A stretch of DNA of 64,000 nt from Buttiauxella agrestis ATCC 33320 (GTDB lineage Bacteria; Pseudomonadota; Gammaproteobacteria; Enterobacterales; Enterobacteriaceae): assembly GCA_024169445.1 (NCBI GenBank), contig JALKFA010000001.1:2542001-2606000 (forward strand), given 5' to 3'. The notes under the pieces are model-generated. The model saw only the letters and a program-made list of their open reading frames with translations, was not told where the DNA came from and did no database searches. Positions 1-8,952 of the stretch are shown piece by piece. The position numbers and the translations under genes were made by a program. Within the stretch, counting starts at the first letter, position 1. Every line of letters begins with the position of its first letter.

Positions 1-501
1 CCGGCAGGACTTGAGTTTCGCTCTCTGGTTGAAACCATCACCGCGGCTGGGCAAACTTTCCCGCCCGTCGCGGTGCTGGCAATTGCCGTTCCGGTAATGG
101 GGTTTGGTCAGCAACCGGCAATTATCGCGCTGGTGTTATACGGTTTGCTGCCGATTTTACAGGGAACGTTAGCAGGGATTGGCGCGGTACCAGAAGCCAC
201 AAAAGAGATTGCCCTGGGGGCCGGAATGAGCCGCTGGCAAATGCTGAGAAAAGTCGAATTACCCCTTGCAGCACCTGTGATTCTGGCGGGGATCCGCACT
301 TCGGTGATCATTAATATCGGCACCGCAGCGATTGCCTCAACGGTTGGTGCCAGCACCCTGGGTTCGCCGATAATTATCGGGCTGAGCGGCTTTAACACCG
401 CCTATGTGATTCAAGGCGCTTTGTTGGTCGCGTTGGTCGCCGTGGTTATCGACCGCCTGTTTGAACGCTTATTACGTTACATCACGCGCCATGAAGGATG
501 A
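1..501 (+). CDS. yehW: YehW, osmoprotectant-type ABC transporter permease (3' part)
   Basis: Inner-membrane permease of the YehZYXW betaine/osmoprotectant-type ABC importer. The window begins inside the gene; the frame is open from base 1 and about 166 C-terminal residues are present. The typical binding-protein-dependent permease loop ([22 protein letters not shown], shown here only in part: GAGMSRWQ...LPLAAPVI) contacts the ATPase YehX, and several hydrophobic segments surround it. The sequence is very close to E. coli YehW as I remember it. The last 20 bases overlap the 3' end of yohO on the other strand. In E. coli the yohO-mlrA neighbourhood is the same, which supports the name. Confidence 0.9.
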   Translation, partial: PAGLEFRSLVETITAAGQTFPPVAVLAIAVPVMGFGQQPAIIALVLYGLLPILQGTLAGIGAVPEATKEIALGAGMSRWQMLRKVELPLAAPVILAGIRTSVIINIGTAAIASTVGASTLGSPIIIGLSGFNTAYVIQGALLVALVAVVIDRLFERLLRYITRHEG

Positions 502-589
502 CGATATAGCCAACCAGCATTACGCCGCCAATCCCACCGATAGCCATCACCAGCATACCGCCCACCAGGGCAATTTTACTCAGTTTCAT
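482..589 (-). CDS. yohO: YohO, small single-span membrane protein (35 aa)
   Basis: A 35-residue ORF starting [15 protein letters not shown] with one hydrophobic helix over residues 5-31 and a [11 protein letters not shown] core, which matches E. coli YohO (35 aa, also between mlrA and yehW). GGAG lies about 10 bases upstream of the ATG. It runs in the same direction as mlrA, 75 bases downstream of it, and its stop codon lies inside the end of yehW on the opposite strand. The function of YohO is not established. Confidence 0.85.
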   Translation of the reverse strand: MKLSKIALVGGMLVMAIGGIGGVMLVGYIVILHGA

Positions 590-664
590 CTTTATATTCG
601 CTCCATACATAACGTCTGCGATTATAAGATGAAGCAGGGTTGTTAATGAACCTTTAAATTTTTC

Positions 665-1420
665 TTATGCGTGTTCGGTCGATTGCCCGTTGCTCATCAG
701 CGGGTAAATTTGTAACCCCGAGCAGCGCCAAAGTTCCAGCTGGTCAAGTTGACTGTGGGTCGGCGTATCGCCACACCACACCAGCAATGTTTGTTGGGCG
801 AACAGCTCAGGGCGCAACTGGTGCAACGGATGCGCTAACACATCCACACGCCAGCCTTGTTGGATTGCCATCCACGCCGCCATCCATAAACGGGTGGTAT
901 CCGGTGTATCCCATCCAATTAATAGCGCATCTTTACCGCTGCGTTTGCGCGCGGAGGCGAGACACAGTGCAATGTAATTGATCAAGGCGCCATCCAGCAG
1001 ACTGAGTAACGTGTTGAGTGTGACTTGTTGGCATTGCAGACGGCGACGAAGAGGGATGTAGAGCTGGTTGACGAGGGTTTCTGCTGGATAGTCGCGGCCA
1101 ATGTCAGCCATCCAGTTTCGTAACCGGTTCGGACTGCCAGCTTGTAAATGGTGAAGCAATAGCTCCTGGCGTTCACGCCAGCCGCTTTCTCGATCCTGAA
1201 GTTCCCCACTCAGTAAGGCTTTCACCTTGCTGACTTGAACACCGTTTTCAATCCAGCGTTTGATTTCACGGATACGTTCGAGGTCGGCATCGTCAAATAA
1301 TCGATGGCCGCCATCGGTACGCTGCGGTTTCAAAAGCCCGTAACGCCGTTGCCAGGCACGCAACGTTACGGGGTTGATATCACAAAGCAGAGCCACTTCA
1401 CCGATTGTATAAAGCGCCAT
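665..1420 (-). CDS. mlrA: MlrA, MerR-family activator of curli/biofilm control (csgD)
   Basis: DNA-binding regulator of 251 aa. The N-terminal MerR winged-helix domain (YTIGEVALLCDINPVTLRAW...GGHRLF, residues 4-42) is almost identical to that of E. coli MlrA (YehV). The C-terminal half is of the degenerate B12-binding-like type found in MlrA and carries no light or metal-sensing Cys cluster. In E. coli MlrA acts with the YdaM/YciR c-di-GMP module to switch on csgD. It precedes yohO and follows roxA on the same strand, 96 bases from the latter. In E. coli roxA is not adjacent. Confidence 0.93.
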   Translation of the reverse strand: MALYTIGEVALLCDINPVTLRAWQRRYGLLKPQRTDGGHRLFDDADLERIREIKRWIENGVQVSKVKALLSGELQDRESGWRERQELLLHHLQAGSPNRLRNWMADIGRDYPAETLVNQLYIPLRRRLQCQQVTLNTLLSLLDGALINYIALCLASARKRSGKDALLIGWDTPDTTRLWMAAWMAIQQGWRVDVLAHPLHQLRPELFAQQTLLVWCGDTPTHSQLDQLELWRCSGLQIYPLMSNGQSTEHA

Positions 1421-1516
1421 GTTATCCCCAAAGTCTACCCGGGAAACCCCCCGTATAACTGTAGTCAGTTACAAAGACTCTGGGTAATTTTTAGTTACAT
1501 GGTGCAACTAAATCTG

Positions 1517-2638
1517 TTAATCGTCGAAATACCAATATCCTTGATTAACTAACTCAGTTAAGACGCTTACAAATTCTGGGTTCTGCAAAGCATCGCCCAG
1601 TTCGGCCTGGCTCAACAGGGTGTAACGGCACAAAGCATCAGCGGCATGCGGAACCGGCGCTTCCATCGGTTCGCTGTTGACGAAGAACTCGCCCTCGACA
1701 TTCAGCACGCGCAAACCGCTCAGGCGCGTCAGGCATTCGCCGCCGAGTAACGCATCAAGGATTTCCCCTGGCTGATATGGCGGCTCCGCTGGCGCAATGT
1801 CCAGCTCATGGCGCGGAGTGGTAATAAAGCGGCCAAACCACTGCTTGAAATCTTCAGGCTGGCTAATCACTTCCATCATCATGTCGCGCAGACGAGCCAG
1901 CTCATAGCCTTCAACTTTGCCCGGATGCTCGCGGCAGGTTAAATCAGGATCGCTGTAATGCTCGCCACCGAGATCGTTTTCCAGCGCGTAATCAGCAAAG
2001 CTGCTGATCAAATCGCGGCCATTTGGCCCACGGAAACCGACGGAGTAGTTGAGTGCGGTTTCATGAGTGAAACCATCGTGCGGGAAACCTGGTGGAATAT
2101 ACAGAATGTCACCAGGTTCCAGATCTTCATCAATGATCGGTTCAAACGGGTCAACGTGCAGCAACGCTGGATGCGGGCAGAACTGGCGCATCGGCAGTTT
2201 GTCACCGACACGCCAACGACGGCTGCCCATGCCCTGAATAATAAACACGTCATATTGGTCGATATGTGGGCCAACGCCGCCGCCAGGAACCGAGTAGGAG
2301 ATCATCAGGTCATCCAGACGCCAGTCCGGTAACACACGGAATGGACGTACCAGTTCAGCCGCGGGTGCATGCCAGTGGTTAACGGCCTGCGCCAACAGCG
2401 ACCAACCGGTTTCCCCCAGATTATCAAAATCTTCGAAAGGCCCGTTGGCAGCCTGCCACTGACCGTTGGTGTGGCTTACCAGGCGGCTATCCACTTCTGC
2501 TTCCATAGCAAGACCAGCTAACTCATCCGGCGTAATCGGATCGACAAAATTCGGAAACGCATTTTTCAAAATAACCGGCTTTTTCTGCCAGTATTTCGCC
2601 ATAAACTCAGGCCAGTCTAAATTGAGTTGATAATCCAT
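1517..2638 (-). CDS. roxA: RoxA (YcfD), 50S ribosomal protein L16 arginine 3-hydroxylase
   Basis: Fe(II)/2-oxoglutarate-dependent JmjC-type oxygenase that hydroxylates Arg81 of ribosomal protein L16. With the start at 2638 (MDYQLNLDWP) the protein has 373 aa, the same length as E. coli RoxA, and the metal ligands fall at H125, D127 and H187 with the 2OG-binding region around R140, the positions known for E. coli. The frame stays open for 23 more codons upstream, but those residues have no counterpart in the family. It is divergent from dinG, with about 140 bases of shared promoter region. Confidence 0.95.
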   Translation of the reverse strand: MDYQLNLDWPEFMAKYWQKKPVILKNAFPNFVDPITPDELAGLAMEAEVDSRLVSHTNGQWQAANGPFEDFDNLGETGWSLLAQAVNHWHAPAAELVRPFRVLPDWRLDDLMISYSVPGGGVGPHIDQYDVFIIQGMGSRRWRVGDKLPMRQFCPHPALLHVDPFEPIIDEDLEPGDILYIPPGFPHDGFTHETALNYSVGFRGPNGRDLISSFADYALENDLGGEHYSDPDLTCREHPGKVEGYELARLRDMMMEVISQPEDFKQWFGRFITTPRHELDIAPAEPPYQPGEILDALLGGECLTRLSGLRVLNVEGEFFVNSEPMEAPVPHAADALCRYTLLSQAELGDALQNPEFVSVLTELVNQGYWYFDD

Positions 2639-2746
2639 TTTTTGACACCAGTGGGAAGATAAACAGGCTCGATTATAGAGAGGAACCGCCCCTGGCCACT
2701 TTGTCATGCGTCAAGCCTTGCTGTAAGACTGCAAAAAGTGGGACAA

Positions 2747-2766
2747 TAGTGGTTGTTTATACAGTA
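2747..2766 (+). promoter_or_regulatory. LexA box of dinG
   Basis: The site reads TAGTGGTTGTTTATACAGTA. The right half ACAG is perfect and the left half is degenerate, the same pattern as the known dinG LexA site in E. coli. It ends 12 bases before the dinG start codon, so a bound LexA would block the dinG-ybiB transcript until SOS induction. Confidence 0.85.
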
Positions 2767-2778
2767 AAAGTGGTTTCC

Positions 2779-4938
2779 ATGGCTTTGTCCTCAGCTCAAA
2801 AAGAGCAAATCGCCGCCTGGTATAAGGCGCTGCAGCAGCAGATCCCGGACTTTATTCCGCGCCCACCGCAACGGCAAATGATTGCCGAAGTGGCGAAAAC
2901 GCTAGCGGGCGAAGCGGGTCGTCATCTGGCGATTGAGGCACCCACAGGTGTGGGGAAAACTCTTTCTTACCTGATCCCCGGGATCGCCATCGCCCGTGGT
3001 GAGCAAAAAACGTTAGTAGTCAGCACCGCCAACGTCGCTCTTCAGGATCAAATCTTCAGCAAAGACTTGCCGCTACTGCGCAAAATTATCCCCGATCTCA
3101 AATTTACCGCCGCCTTTGGTCGTGGGCGTTACGTTTGCCCGCGCAACCTGTCAGCCCTGGCGACGGACAACGCTTCACAAGGTGATTTGCTGGCTTTTCT
3201 GGAAGATGAAATGGCACCGACCAGCAAAGATGAACAACAACGTTGCGCCAAACTGAAAACCGATCTTGATGCCTATAAATGGGACGGACTGCGCGACCAT
3301 ACTTCGCAAAATATTGAAGACGATCTCTGGCGGCGTTTAAGCACCGACAAAGCCAGCTGTCTGGGGCGCAATTGCCACTGGTATCGCGAATGCCCGTTCT
3401 TTGTGGCACGGCGTGAGATTGACGATGCGGAAGTGGTAGTAGCAAACCATTCGCTGGTGATGGCGGCTATGGAAAGCGACGCGGTGTTGCCTGAGGCAAA
3501 AAACCTGCTGCTGATTTTAGACGAAGGACATCATTTGCCGGATGTGGCCCGAGACGCGCTGGAAATGAGCGCCGAAGTCACGCCCGGTTACAGCCGTTTG
3601 CAGTTCGATCTCTTCACTAAACTGGTTGAAACCTGCATGGCGCAGTTCCGCCCGAAAAGCCCGCCACCGCTGACATCACCCGAACGTCTGACCAACCATT
3701 GTGATGAAGTTTATGAACTGCTGAGTTCGTTTAACAGCATCGTTTCATTGTGGTTACCGGGCGAACAGGAAGCGGTGCACCGTTTTGAAATGGGCGTTCT
3801 GCCCGAAGAAATCATGGTGATTTGCAAACGCCTGGCGAAGCTAATGGAAGGGTTGCGCAGCCTGGCTGAAGCGCTGCTTAACGATTTGGGCGAAAAAACC
3901 GGAACGCACGATATTGTGCGTCTGCACCGCGCGTTACTGCATATGAACCGCGCATTGGGGTATTTCGAAACGCAGAGCAAACTGTGGCGGCTTTCGGCGA
4001 TGGAGCAGGCATCGGGCGCACCAGTGTCGAAATGGGTAACTCGTGACGTTCGTGAAGGTCAGCCGCATCTGTTCTTCCATTGCGTAGGGATCCGCGTGTG
4101 CGATCAGCTAGAAAAACTGGTCTGGCGTAATGTGCCGCACGTTATCGTGACTTCAGCAACGTTGCGTTCACTGAATAAATTCGATCGCTTACAAGAAATG
4201 AGTGGGCTGGACGAAGACGCAGGTGACCGGTTTATCGCGCTGGATTCACCGTTTAACCACGTCGAGCAGGGCAAGCTGGTGATCCCGCAGTTAACCGTTG
4301 AGCCGACGATGGAAAACGAAGCCCAGCATCTGGCTGAAATGGCAGCGTTCTTCCGTGCTGAACTGGCAAAAGGCGAGCACAAAGGGATGCTGGTGCTGTT
4401 CGCCAGCAACCGTGCGATGCAGGTGTTCCTGACGCATGTGACCGATTTACGACTAACACTGCTGGTGCAAGGCGACATGCCACGTTATCGGCTGGTGGAG
4501 CTGCACCGTAAACGTGTTGAACAAGGTGAAACCAGTGTGCTGATCGGCCTGCAATCTTTTGCCGAAGGTCTGGATTTAAAAGGGGATTTACTCAGCCAGG
4601 TGCACATCCACAAAATTGCCTTCCCGCCAATTGACAGTCCGGTGGTGGTCACCGAAGGCGAATGGTTAAAAACCCTGAAACGCTATCCTTTTGAAGTACA
4701 GAGTTTACCGAGCGCGTCATTTAATCTTATTCAACAAGTCGGGCGTTTAATTCGTAGCCACGGCTGTTATGGTGAAGTGGTGATTTACGACCGCCGCTTG
4801 TTGACCAAAAATTATGGGCAGCGTTTACTGGGTGCACTGCCAGTGTTTCCAATAAGCCAGCCTGAAGCGCCAGCGGCTAAACTGATTGATACCCCACCGA
4901 AAAAGACGGTGCGACGCAAACGTGTGAGCAAGAAATAA
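2779..4938 (+). CDS. dinG: DinG, SOS-inducible 5'-3' ATP-dependent DNA helicase (Fe-S)
   Basis: XPD-like superfamily 2 helicase that unwinds DNA, D-loops and R-loops with 5'-3' polarity. In the 719-aa product starting MALSSAQKEQ the Walker A (APTGVGKT) is at 54-61, DEGH at 248-251, and the four Fe-S cluster cysteines at C120, C194, C199 and C205, as in E. coli DinG. The frame is open 26 codons further upstream, but that stretch would include the LexA box and does not match the family, so the ATG at 2779 is preferred. It is followed by ybiB after 14 bases in one operon. Confidence 0.97.
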   Translation: MALSSAQKEQIAAWYKALQQQIPDFIPRPPQRQMIAEVAKTLAGEAGRHLAIEAPTGVGKTLSYLIPGIAIARGEQKTLVVSTANVALQDQIFSKDLPLLRKIIPDLKFTAAFGRGRYVCPRNLSALATDNASQGDLLAFLEDEMAPTSKDEQQRCAKLKTDLDAYKWDGLRDHTSQNIEDDLWRRLSTDKASCLGRNCHWYRECPFFVARREIDDAEVVVANHSLVMAAMESDAVLPEAKNLLLILDEGHHLPDVARDALEMSAEVTPGYSRLQFDLFTKLVETCMAQFRPKSPPPLTSPERLTNHCDEVYELLSSFNSIVSLWLPGEQEAVHRFEMGVLPEEIMVICKRLAKLMEGLRSLAEALLNDLGEKTGTHDIVRLHRALLHMNRALGYFETQSKLWRLSAMEQASGAPVSKWVTRDVREGQPHLFFHCVGIRVCDQLEKLVWRNVPHVIVTSATLRSLNKFDRLQEMSGLDEDAGDRFIALDSPFNHVEQGKLVIPQLTVEPTMENEAQHLAEMAAFFRAELAKGEHKGMLVLFASNRAMQVFLTHVTDLRLTLLVQGDMPRYRLVELHRKRVEQGETSVLIGLQSFAEGLDLKGDLLSQVHIHKIAFPPIDSPVVVTEGEWLKTLKRYPFEVQSLPSASFNLIQQVGRLIRSHGCYGEVVIYDRRLLTKNYGQRLLGALPVFPISQPEAPAAKLIDTPPKKTVRRKRVSKK

Positions 4939-4952
4939 AAAGGAGAGTCGGA

Positions 4953-5921
4953 GTGGATTACCGTAAGATCATTAAAGAAGTCGGGCGTGGTAAGAACCAC
5001 GCACGCGATCTGGATTTTGACACCGCTCGCGGCTTATACGCCCATATGCTCAGAGGCGAAGTGCCGGAGCTGGAGTTAGGCGGCGTGCTGATTGCGCTGC
5101 GTATCAAAGGCGAAGGTGAGGCGGAAATGCTTGGCTTCTATGATGCGATGAAGCACCACCTCATCTCGCTGACGCCACCAGTGAACAAGCCGATGCCCAT
5201 TGTCATCCCTTCTTATAATGGCGCGCGCAAACTAGCAAACCTAACTCCCTTGCTCGCGATGTTACTTAACCGTCTCGGTTTTCCGGTGGTGGTGCATGGC
5301 GTAAGCCACGATCCAACGCGTGTCATAACCGAAACCATTTTTAAGCTGATGGGGATTGAGCCGACGCTGCATGCCGGCCAGGCTCAGGCCAAACTGGATT
5401 CTCATCATCCGGTATATATCCCCATCAGTGCGCTTTGCACGCCAATGGAAGATCAGCTGGCAATGCGCTGGCGGATGGGGGTGCGTAATAGTGCCCACAC
5501 GCTCGCCAAACTGGCAACTCCGTTTGCAGAAGATGCTGCGCTGCGCCTGGCCAGCGTTTCGCATCCTGAATATGTCCCGAAAGTGGCGAAATTCTTTGCT
5601 GACATTGGCGGGCGTGGCTTGCTGATGCACGGTACGGAAGGGGAAGTGTATGCCAATCCACAGCGTTGCCCGCAAATAACACTTATCGACAGCCAGGGTT
5701 CACGCATTGTGAGTGAACGCCAGACTGAAATCGGCGACGAGGAAGTGGTGCTACCTGCCGGAAAAGATCCGGAAGTCACCGCCCGTTGGATTGAACGTTG
5801 TGTTGCAGGGTTGGAACCTGTACCGCAGTCATTAAAAATACAAATGGCTTGCTGTCTGGTGGCTACAGGAGAAGTGGCCACGCTTGAAGACGGTTTGATG
5901 CGCGTTAATCAGACATTCTGA
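4953..5921 (+). CDS. ybiB: YbiB, TrpD2-family nucleic-acid-binding protein
   Basis: Protein of 322 aa with the fold of anthranilate phosphoribosyltransferase (glycosyltransferase family 3). Family work on E. coli YbiB (TrpD2) reports DNA/RNA binding without phosphoribosyltransferase activity and SOS control through dinG. It starts with GTG behind a strong AAGGAG. Position and spacing (14 bases after dinG) are as in E. coli, so it should be co-induced with the helicase. Its exact role in damage response is not known. Confidence 0.93.
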   Translation: MDYRKIIKEVGRGKNHARDLDFDTARGLYAHMLRGEVPELELGGVLIALRIKGEGEAEMLGFYDAMKHHLISLTPPVNKPMPIVIPSYNGARKLANLTPLLAMLLNRLGFPVVVHGVSHDPTRVITETIFKLMGIEPTLHAGQAQAKLDSHHPVYIPISALCTPMEDQLAMRWRMGVRNSAHTLAKLATPFAEDAALRLASVSHPEYVPKVAKFFADIGGRGLLMHGTEGEVYANPQRCPQITLIDSQGSRIVSERQTEIGDEEVVLPAGKDPEVTARWIERCVAGLEPVPQSLKIQMACCLVATGEVATLEDGLMRVNQTF

Positions 5922-5932
5922 TGAGCAGAAAA

Positions 5933-5966
5933 AGAGCAAAAAAAAGCCCGCGAAAAAATCGCGGGC
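5933..5966 (-). terminator. Rho-independent terminator, read from ybiJ side
   Basis: Perfect 7-bp stem GCCCGCG/CGCGGGC (5946-5966) with the run of T on the minus-strand side (A-run 5937-5945 on the plus strand). It lies downstream of ybiJ and may also end the convergent dinG-ybiB transcript. Confidence 0.8.
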
Positions 5967-6044
5967 AACAAGGGTAATAACAGTGTCATGCAGTGTGGAG
6001 CAAAGCTCCAAAAATATGAGGGTAAATCAGGGCAATACTGAAGA

Positions 6045-6305
6045 TTATTTGTAGATAACCGCAGTACCGCTCATTTTGCCGTTGGTGTTAGCCGAAGTGA
6101 TGGAATACGCTTTTGCGCCGGCGGCTTGTGCTTTATCTGCCAGTTTTGCTTCCAGGCCGTCCAGAGTGGTTGCGCCGTCTGCTGAAACCACGCCGACTTT
6201 GTTTAAGTTCTGAGCTTCAGCCGGATTGATTGATTGTACAGCGAACGCGCCGAAAGAAAGAGTAGCAAGGGCGATGGCGGCTACAGCATATTTGATGGTT
6301 TTCAT
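6045..6305 (-). CDS. ybiJ: YbiJ, DUF1471 (YhcN-like) periplasmic stress protein
   Basis: 86 aa: a signal peptide (MKTIKYAVAAIALATLSFGAFA, cleavage after AFA expected at about residue 22) and the small DUF1471 domain ending GTAVIYK. Family members are exported, often responsive to acid, peroxide or biofilm conditions. Close to E. coli YbiJ, which also lies next to ybiB. A paralogue, mcbA, is found at 14873-15133. Confidence 0.92.
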   Translation of the reverse strand: MKTIKYAVAAIALATLSFGAFAVQSINPAEAQNLNKVGVVSADGATTLDGLEAKLADKAQAAGAKAYSITSANTNGKMSGTAVIYK

Positions 6306-6667
6306 AGTTAATATCTCGCAGGTTATTCTGTTTAAGGTGACGATGTTCCGTCGATGTGATTATGGTCACACTTTTTAGCAGAATAATAAATCGAATAGAA
6401 TTGACCTCCTTATTCAAAAAAATTGAATGATTGCTAAATCATTGAAATTAAAAATGATTAGCGTGCGAATTATCATTGTGACTTATATATCTTTACAACT
6501 ACTTGGTTTAGCGCACCTTTTGCTAATTTTTCTGTCAGCAGCAGGGCTGCTGTGGCCTGCAATCGCTTGCGCGCTTATTTTTCGATAATCTGTCGATTTG
6601 CTCTTTTCGCTCGTAAAGTTGCTTTTATAATGAGGGCTTTACTTAACCGTATGCCTGATGAGGTCTG
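6306..6667. other. Divergent intergenic region ybiJ / 6668 gene
   Basis: 362 bases, AT-rich in the middle. It must hold the promoters for ybiJ (-) and for the gene at 6668 (+). A small inverted repeat (CAGCAG...CTGCTG around 6537-6553) is visible. I see no gene or mobile element here. Confidence 0.5.
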
Positions 6668-7492
6668 ATGGAGATTAAGCTCCACACCAATGCCACCACG
6701 ACGCCGCGTACCCGCAAATATATTCAAAGCTCTGACAAATCCGACAGTGAACTGGCGGAAGAGCTGAATATTTCTGTGGATACCGTCAGGCGCTGGCGTA
6801 AGCGAGATGACTGTTACGACAAATCTCATCGGCCAAATACCATTCATCGTGCACTTAGCCCTGAACAAGAGGCGCTGCTGATTTTCCTGCGTGTGCGTCT
6901 GGCTTTGTCGCTTGATGAACTGTTAGAAGCCGCGCAATTACTGGTTCAGCAAGGCATTTCCCGCGCAAGTGTCAGTAGAACGCTGCAAAACTGGCAGCAA
7001 TCCCGTTTGATGAAACCCGATTTAAAACAACCTGTGGGTCATCTGCACCTGGATGTTTTCCCACTACCGGAAACCATTAGCCACAAACACGGCGCGCTAC
7101 TGGCATTTAGCTGCCCGGTTTCAGGTTTCCTGGCGGTGGCACTGCGTGAGCGGGGAAGTGAGCAAACGCTGGAGGCGCTGGTGGGCTTTTTGCAGCAAGG
7201 TTTACCGTTGCAGGTGCAGTCGATAATGGCCTGCCCGAGCGAACTTGCTCGTCAACTGACGCACAAGTTACAGGTTCCACTGCATGAAGCGCAGCAGGAA
7301 GAGTGGCAAATTCGCGCAGCAAACGGTGAGTGGGCGCAGACTCTGGAACAACTACTTAACGGTGAACGTTATGACAAACGCCTGGGATTTGGTGCGGTAT
7401 TGCTGGAGTTCGAGGATTTGCTGAATAAACGAATTATCCGCAACCGGCTGAAAAACCTCTCACCGGTTGCGTGGTTAAAATCCCGCTTATAA
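6668..7492 (+). CDS. HTH protein resembling an IS481-type transposase without catalytic core
   Basis: 274 aa. Residues 1-100 hold tandem helix-turn-helix elements (SDSELAEELNISVDTVRRWRKR; LSLDELLEAAQ...ASVSRTLQNW), the arrangement seen at the N terminus of IS481/IS3-type transposases. The part after residue 120 (GHLHLDVFPLPE) recalls the start of the transposase core, but I do not find a convincing DDE triad, and no terminal inverted repeats flank the gene. It may be a domesticated transposase acting as a regulator. It is convergent with the peptidase gene, with 5 bases between the stops. Function unknown. Confidence 0.7.
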   Translation: MEIKLHTNATTTPRTRKYIQSSDKSDSELAEELNISVDTVRRWRKRDDCYDKSHRPNTIHRALSPEQEALLIFLRVRLALSLDELLEAAQLLVQQGISRASVSRTLQNWQQSRLMKPDLKQPVGHLHLDVFPLPETISHKHGALLAFSCPVSGFLAVALRERGSEQTLEALVGFLQQGLPLQVQSIMACPSELARQLTHKLQVPLHEAQQEEWQIRAANGEWAQTLEQLLNGERYDKRLGFGAVLLEFEDLLNKRIIRNRLKNLSPVAWLKSRL

Positions 7493-7497
7493 CCTGG

Positions 7498-8952
7498 CTA
7501 CAGATCCTTCGTTTTCCCTTCGCAAAGACCGAGTAAGAACTGCGTCAATAGTAGAGCAGGGCGGCCGCTGGCCTGGGTAAATTTACCACGACTCAGCGCA
7601 GTACCGCTGACATCTAAATGCGCCCAGGGTTTTTGGTGGCAAAACTGACTTAAAAAATGGGCGGCAGAGACTGCAATTGCTGCATTGTTCGGCGGTGTAT
7701 TGGTGAGATCGGCAATATGGCTTTTGACTTGCGGATCAAAGCTTTCGTCCAGCGGTAACGGCCAGACTCGGTCTTGCGTTAAGTCGGCAGCTTGCTGTAG
7801 TTGCTGGCTGAGTTGTACATGGTTACTCATCAGGCCAGAAATGTCATAACCCAGTGCTTTCACTACCGCTCCGGTCAGGGTAGCGACATCAATTAATGCT
7901 GCCGGATTAAAGCGCGTGGCGGCATAACTCAACGCATCTGCCAGCACCAGACGGCCTTCGGCGTCGGTATTAATAATTTCCACGCTTAGCCCCGCGTGAG
8001 ATTTCACTACATCACCTGGCAGCATGGCGTTTTCGCCCGGCATGTTTTCGGCCAGCGCCATTACTGCCACGACATTCAGTGGCAATTGCAGTGTTCTAAC
8101 AATCTCCATCAGCCCGAAGACCACGGCGGCACCACACATATCGTATTTCATGGTGCGCATCCCTTCGCCTTCTTTCAGCCACAGGCCGCCAGTATCAAAG
8201 GTTATCCCTTTACCGACAAACGCATAAGTTGGGGCATTTTCCGCCGCACCCTGCCAGCGCAATGTCACCAACCGGGGCGGATTTTTGCTGCCTTTTCCTG
8301 TGGCATCAAGACAACCCATGCCGAGTTCACGAATCGCGTGTTCATCAAGAATTTCACAGTGTGTTTGCGGATGGGTAGCGGCCCAGGCTGCGGCTTGTTG
8401 AGCAACGTCTTGGGGGCGGCAATCATTAGCTGGCGTGTCGGCAAGGCGGCGGGAAAGCAGCATGCCTTGCGCGATGGCCTGAGTTTGCCATGCGAGTTCA
8501 TGCGCCTGTAAGTTTGCTTCGCGGATTAACAACCAAAGTTGCCCGTTGCTCTCTTTTTGCTGCTGGCGATAACCCAACTGCGGTAACTGATAAAAGCGGT
8601 TCATCAGCGCGACCAGCAACGTGCGCAGGCGAGCAAAAACGCCAGGGTTTGCCAGGTCAAAACCAGAAATATCGATGGCAATCGGATGCGAAACGGGGCT
8701 GGGCAGCAGGTTGGTCAAACTTTCCGTTAGCTGGCGTAACACCACGGGGCTATCCAGTTGGCTGGATGGCAAAAGAGACAACTGCTGGCAAACACCATGC
8801 AAGCCGAAAGTGGTGGACTGCACTTCATCATGTTGCGCCATTTCATCAAGCAAAGAGTGCAATGGCTTCGGCCACGCATCGGTGTGATTTTTCCACAACA
8901 CCAAATGCGCGTCTGGTGGGCATGGTGTAAAAGCGGCTAACTGGCATTTCAT
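7498..8952 (-). CDS. M17 (leucyl aminopeptidase) family metallopeptidase
   Basis: 484 aa. The C-terminal half shows the complete M17 active site: K248 and D253 in GKGITFDTGG, K260, D271, and NTDAEGRL at 328-335 (D330, E332, R334), which bind two metal ions and the bicarbonate. The N-terminal domain differs from PepA and PepB, so it is a third paralogue type. It is the last gene of the operon with the glycosylasparaginase (4-base ATGA overlap) and the PTS permease. From this context I infer that it trims peptides or releases Asn from a glycopeptide substrate; this is not shown by sequence. Confidence 0.88.
   Translation of the reverse strand: MKCQLAAFTPCPPDAHLVLWKNHTDAWPKPLHSLLDEMAQHDEVQSTTFGLHGVCQQLSLLPSSQLDSPVVLRQLTESLTNLLPSPVSHPIAIDISGFDLANPGVFARLRTLLVALMNRFYQLPQLGYRQQQKESNGQLWLLIREANLQAHELAWQTQAIAQGMLLSRRLADTPANDCRPQDVAQQAAAWAATHPQTHCEILDEHAIRELGMGCLDATGKGSKNPPRLVTLRWQGAAENAPTYAFVGKGITFDTGGLWLKEGEGMRTMKYDMCGAAVVFGLMEIVRTLQLPLNVVAVMALAENMPGENAMLPGDVVKSHAGLSVEIINTDAEGRLVLADALSYAATRFNPAALIDVATLTGAVVKALGYDISGLMSNHVQLSQQLQQAADLTQDRVWPLPLDESFDPQVKSHIADLTNTPPNNAAIAVSAAHFLSQFCHQKPWAHLDVSGTALSRGKFTQASGRPALLLTQFLLGLCEGKTKDL

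Noticed and set aside
2701-2778. N-terminal extension of DinG
   Set aside because: The frame is open, but the stretch contains the LexA box and has no counterpart in E. coli DinG; the ATG at 2779 gives the family length and correct Cys positions.
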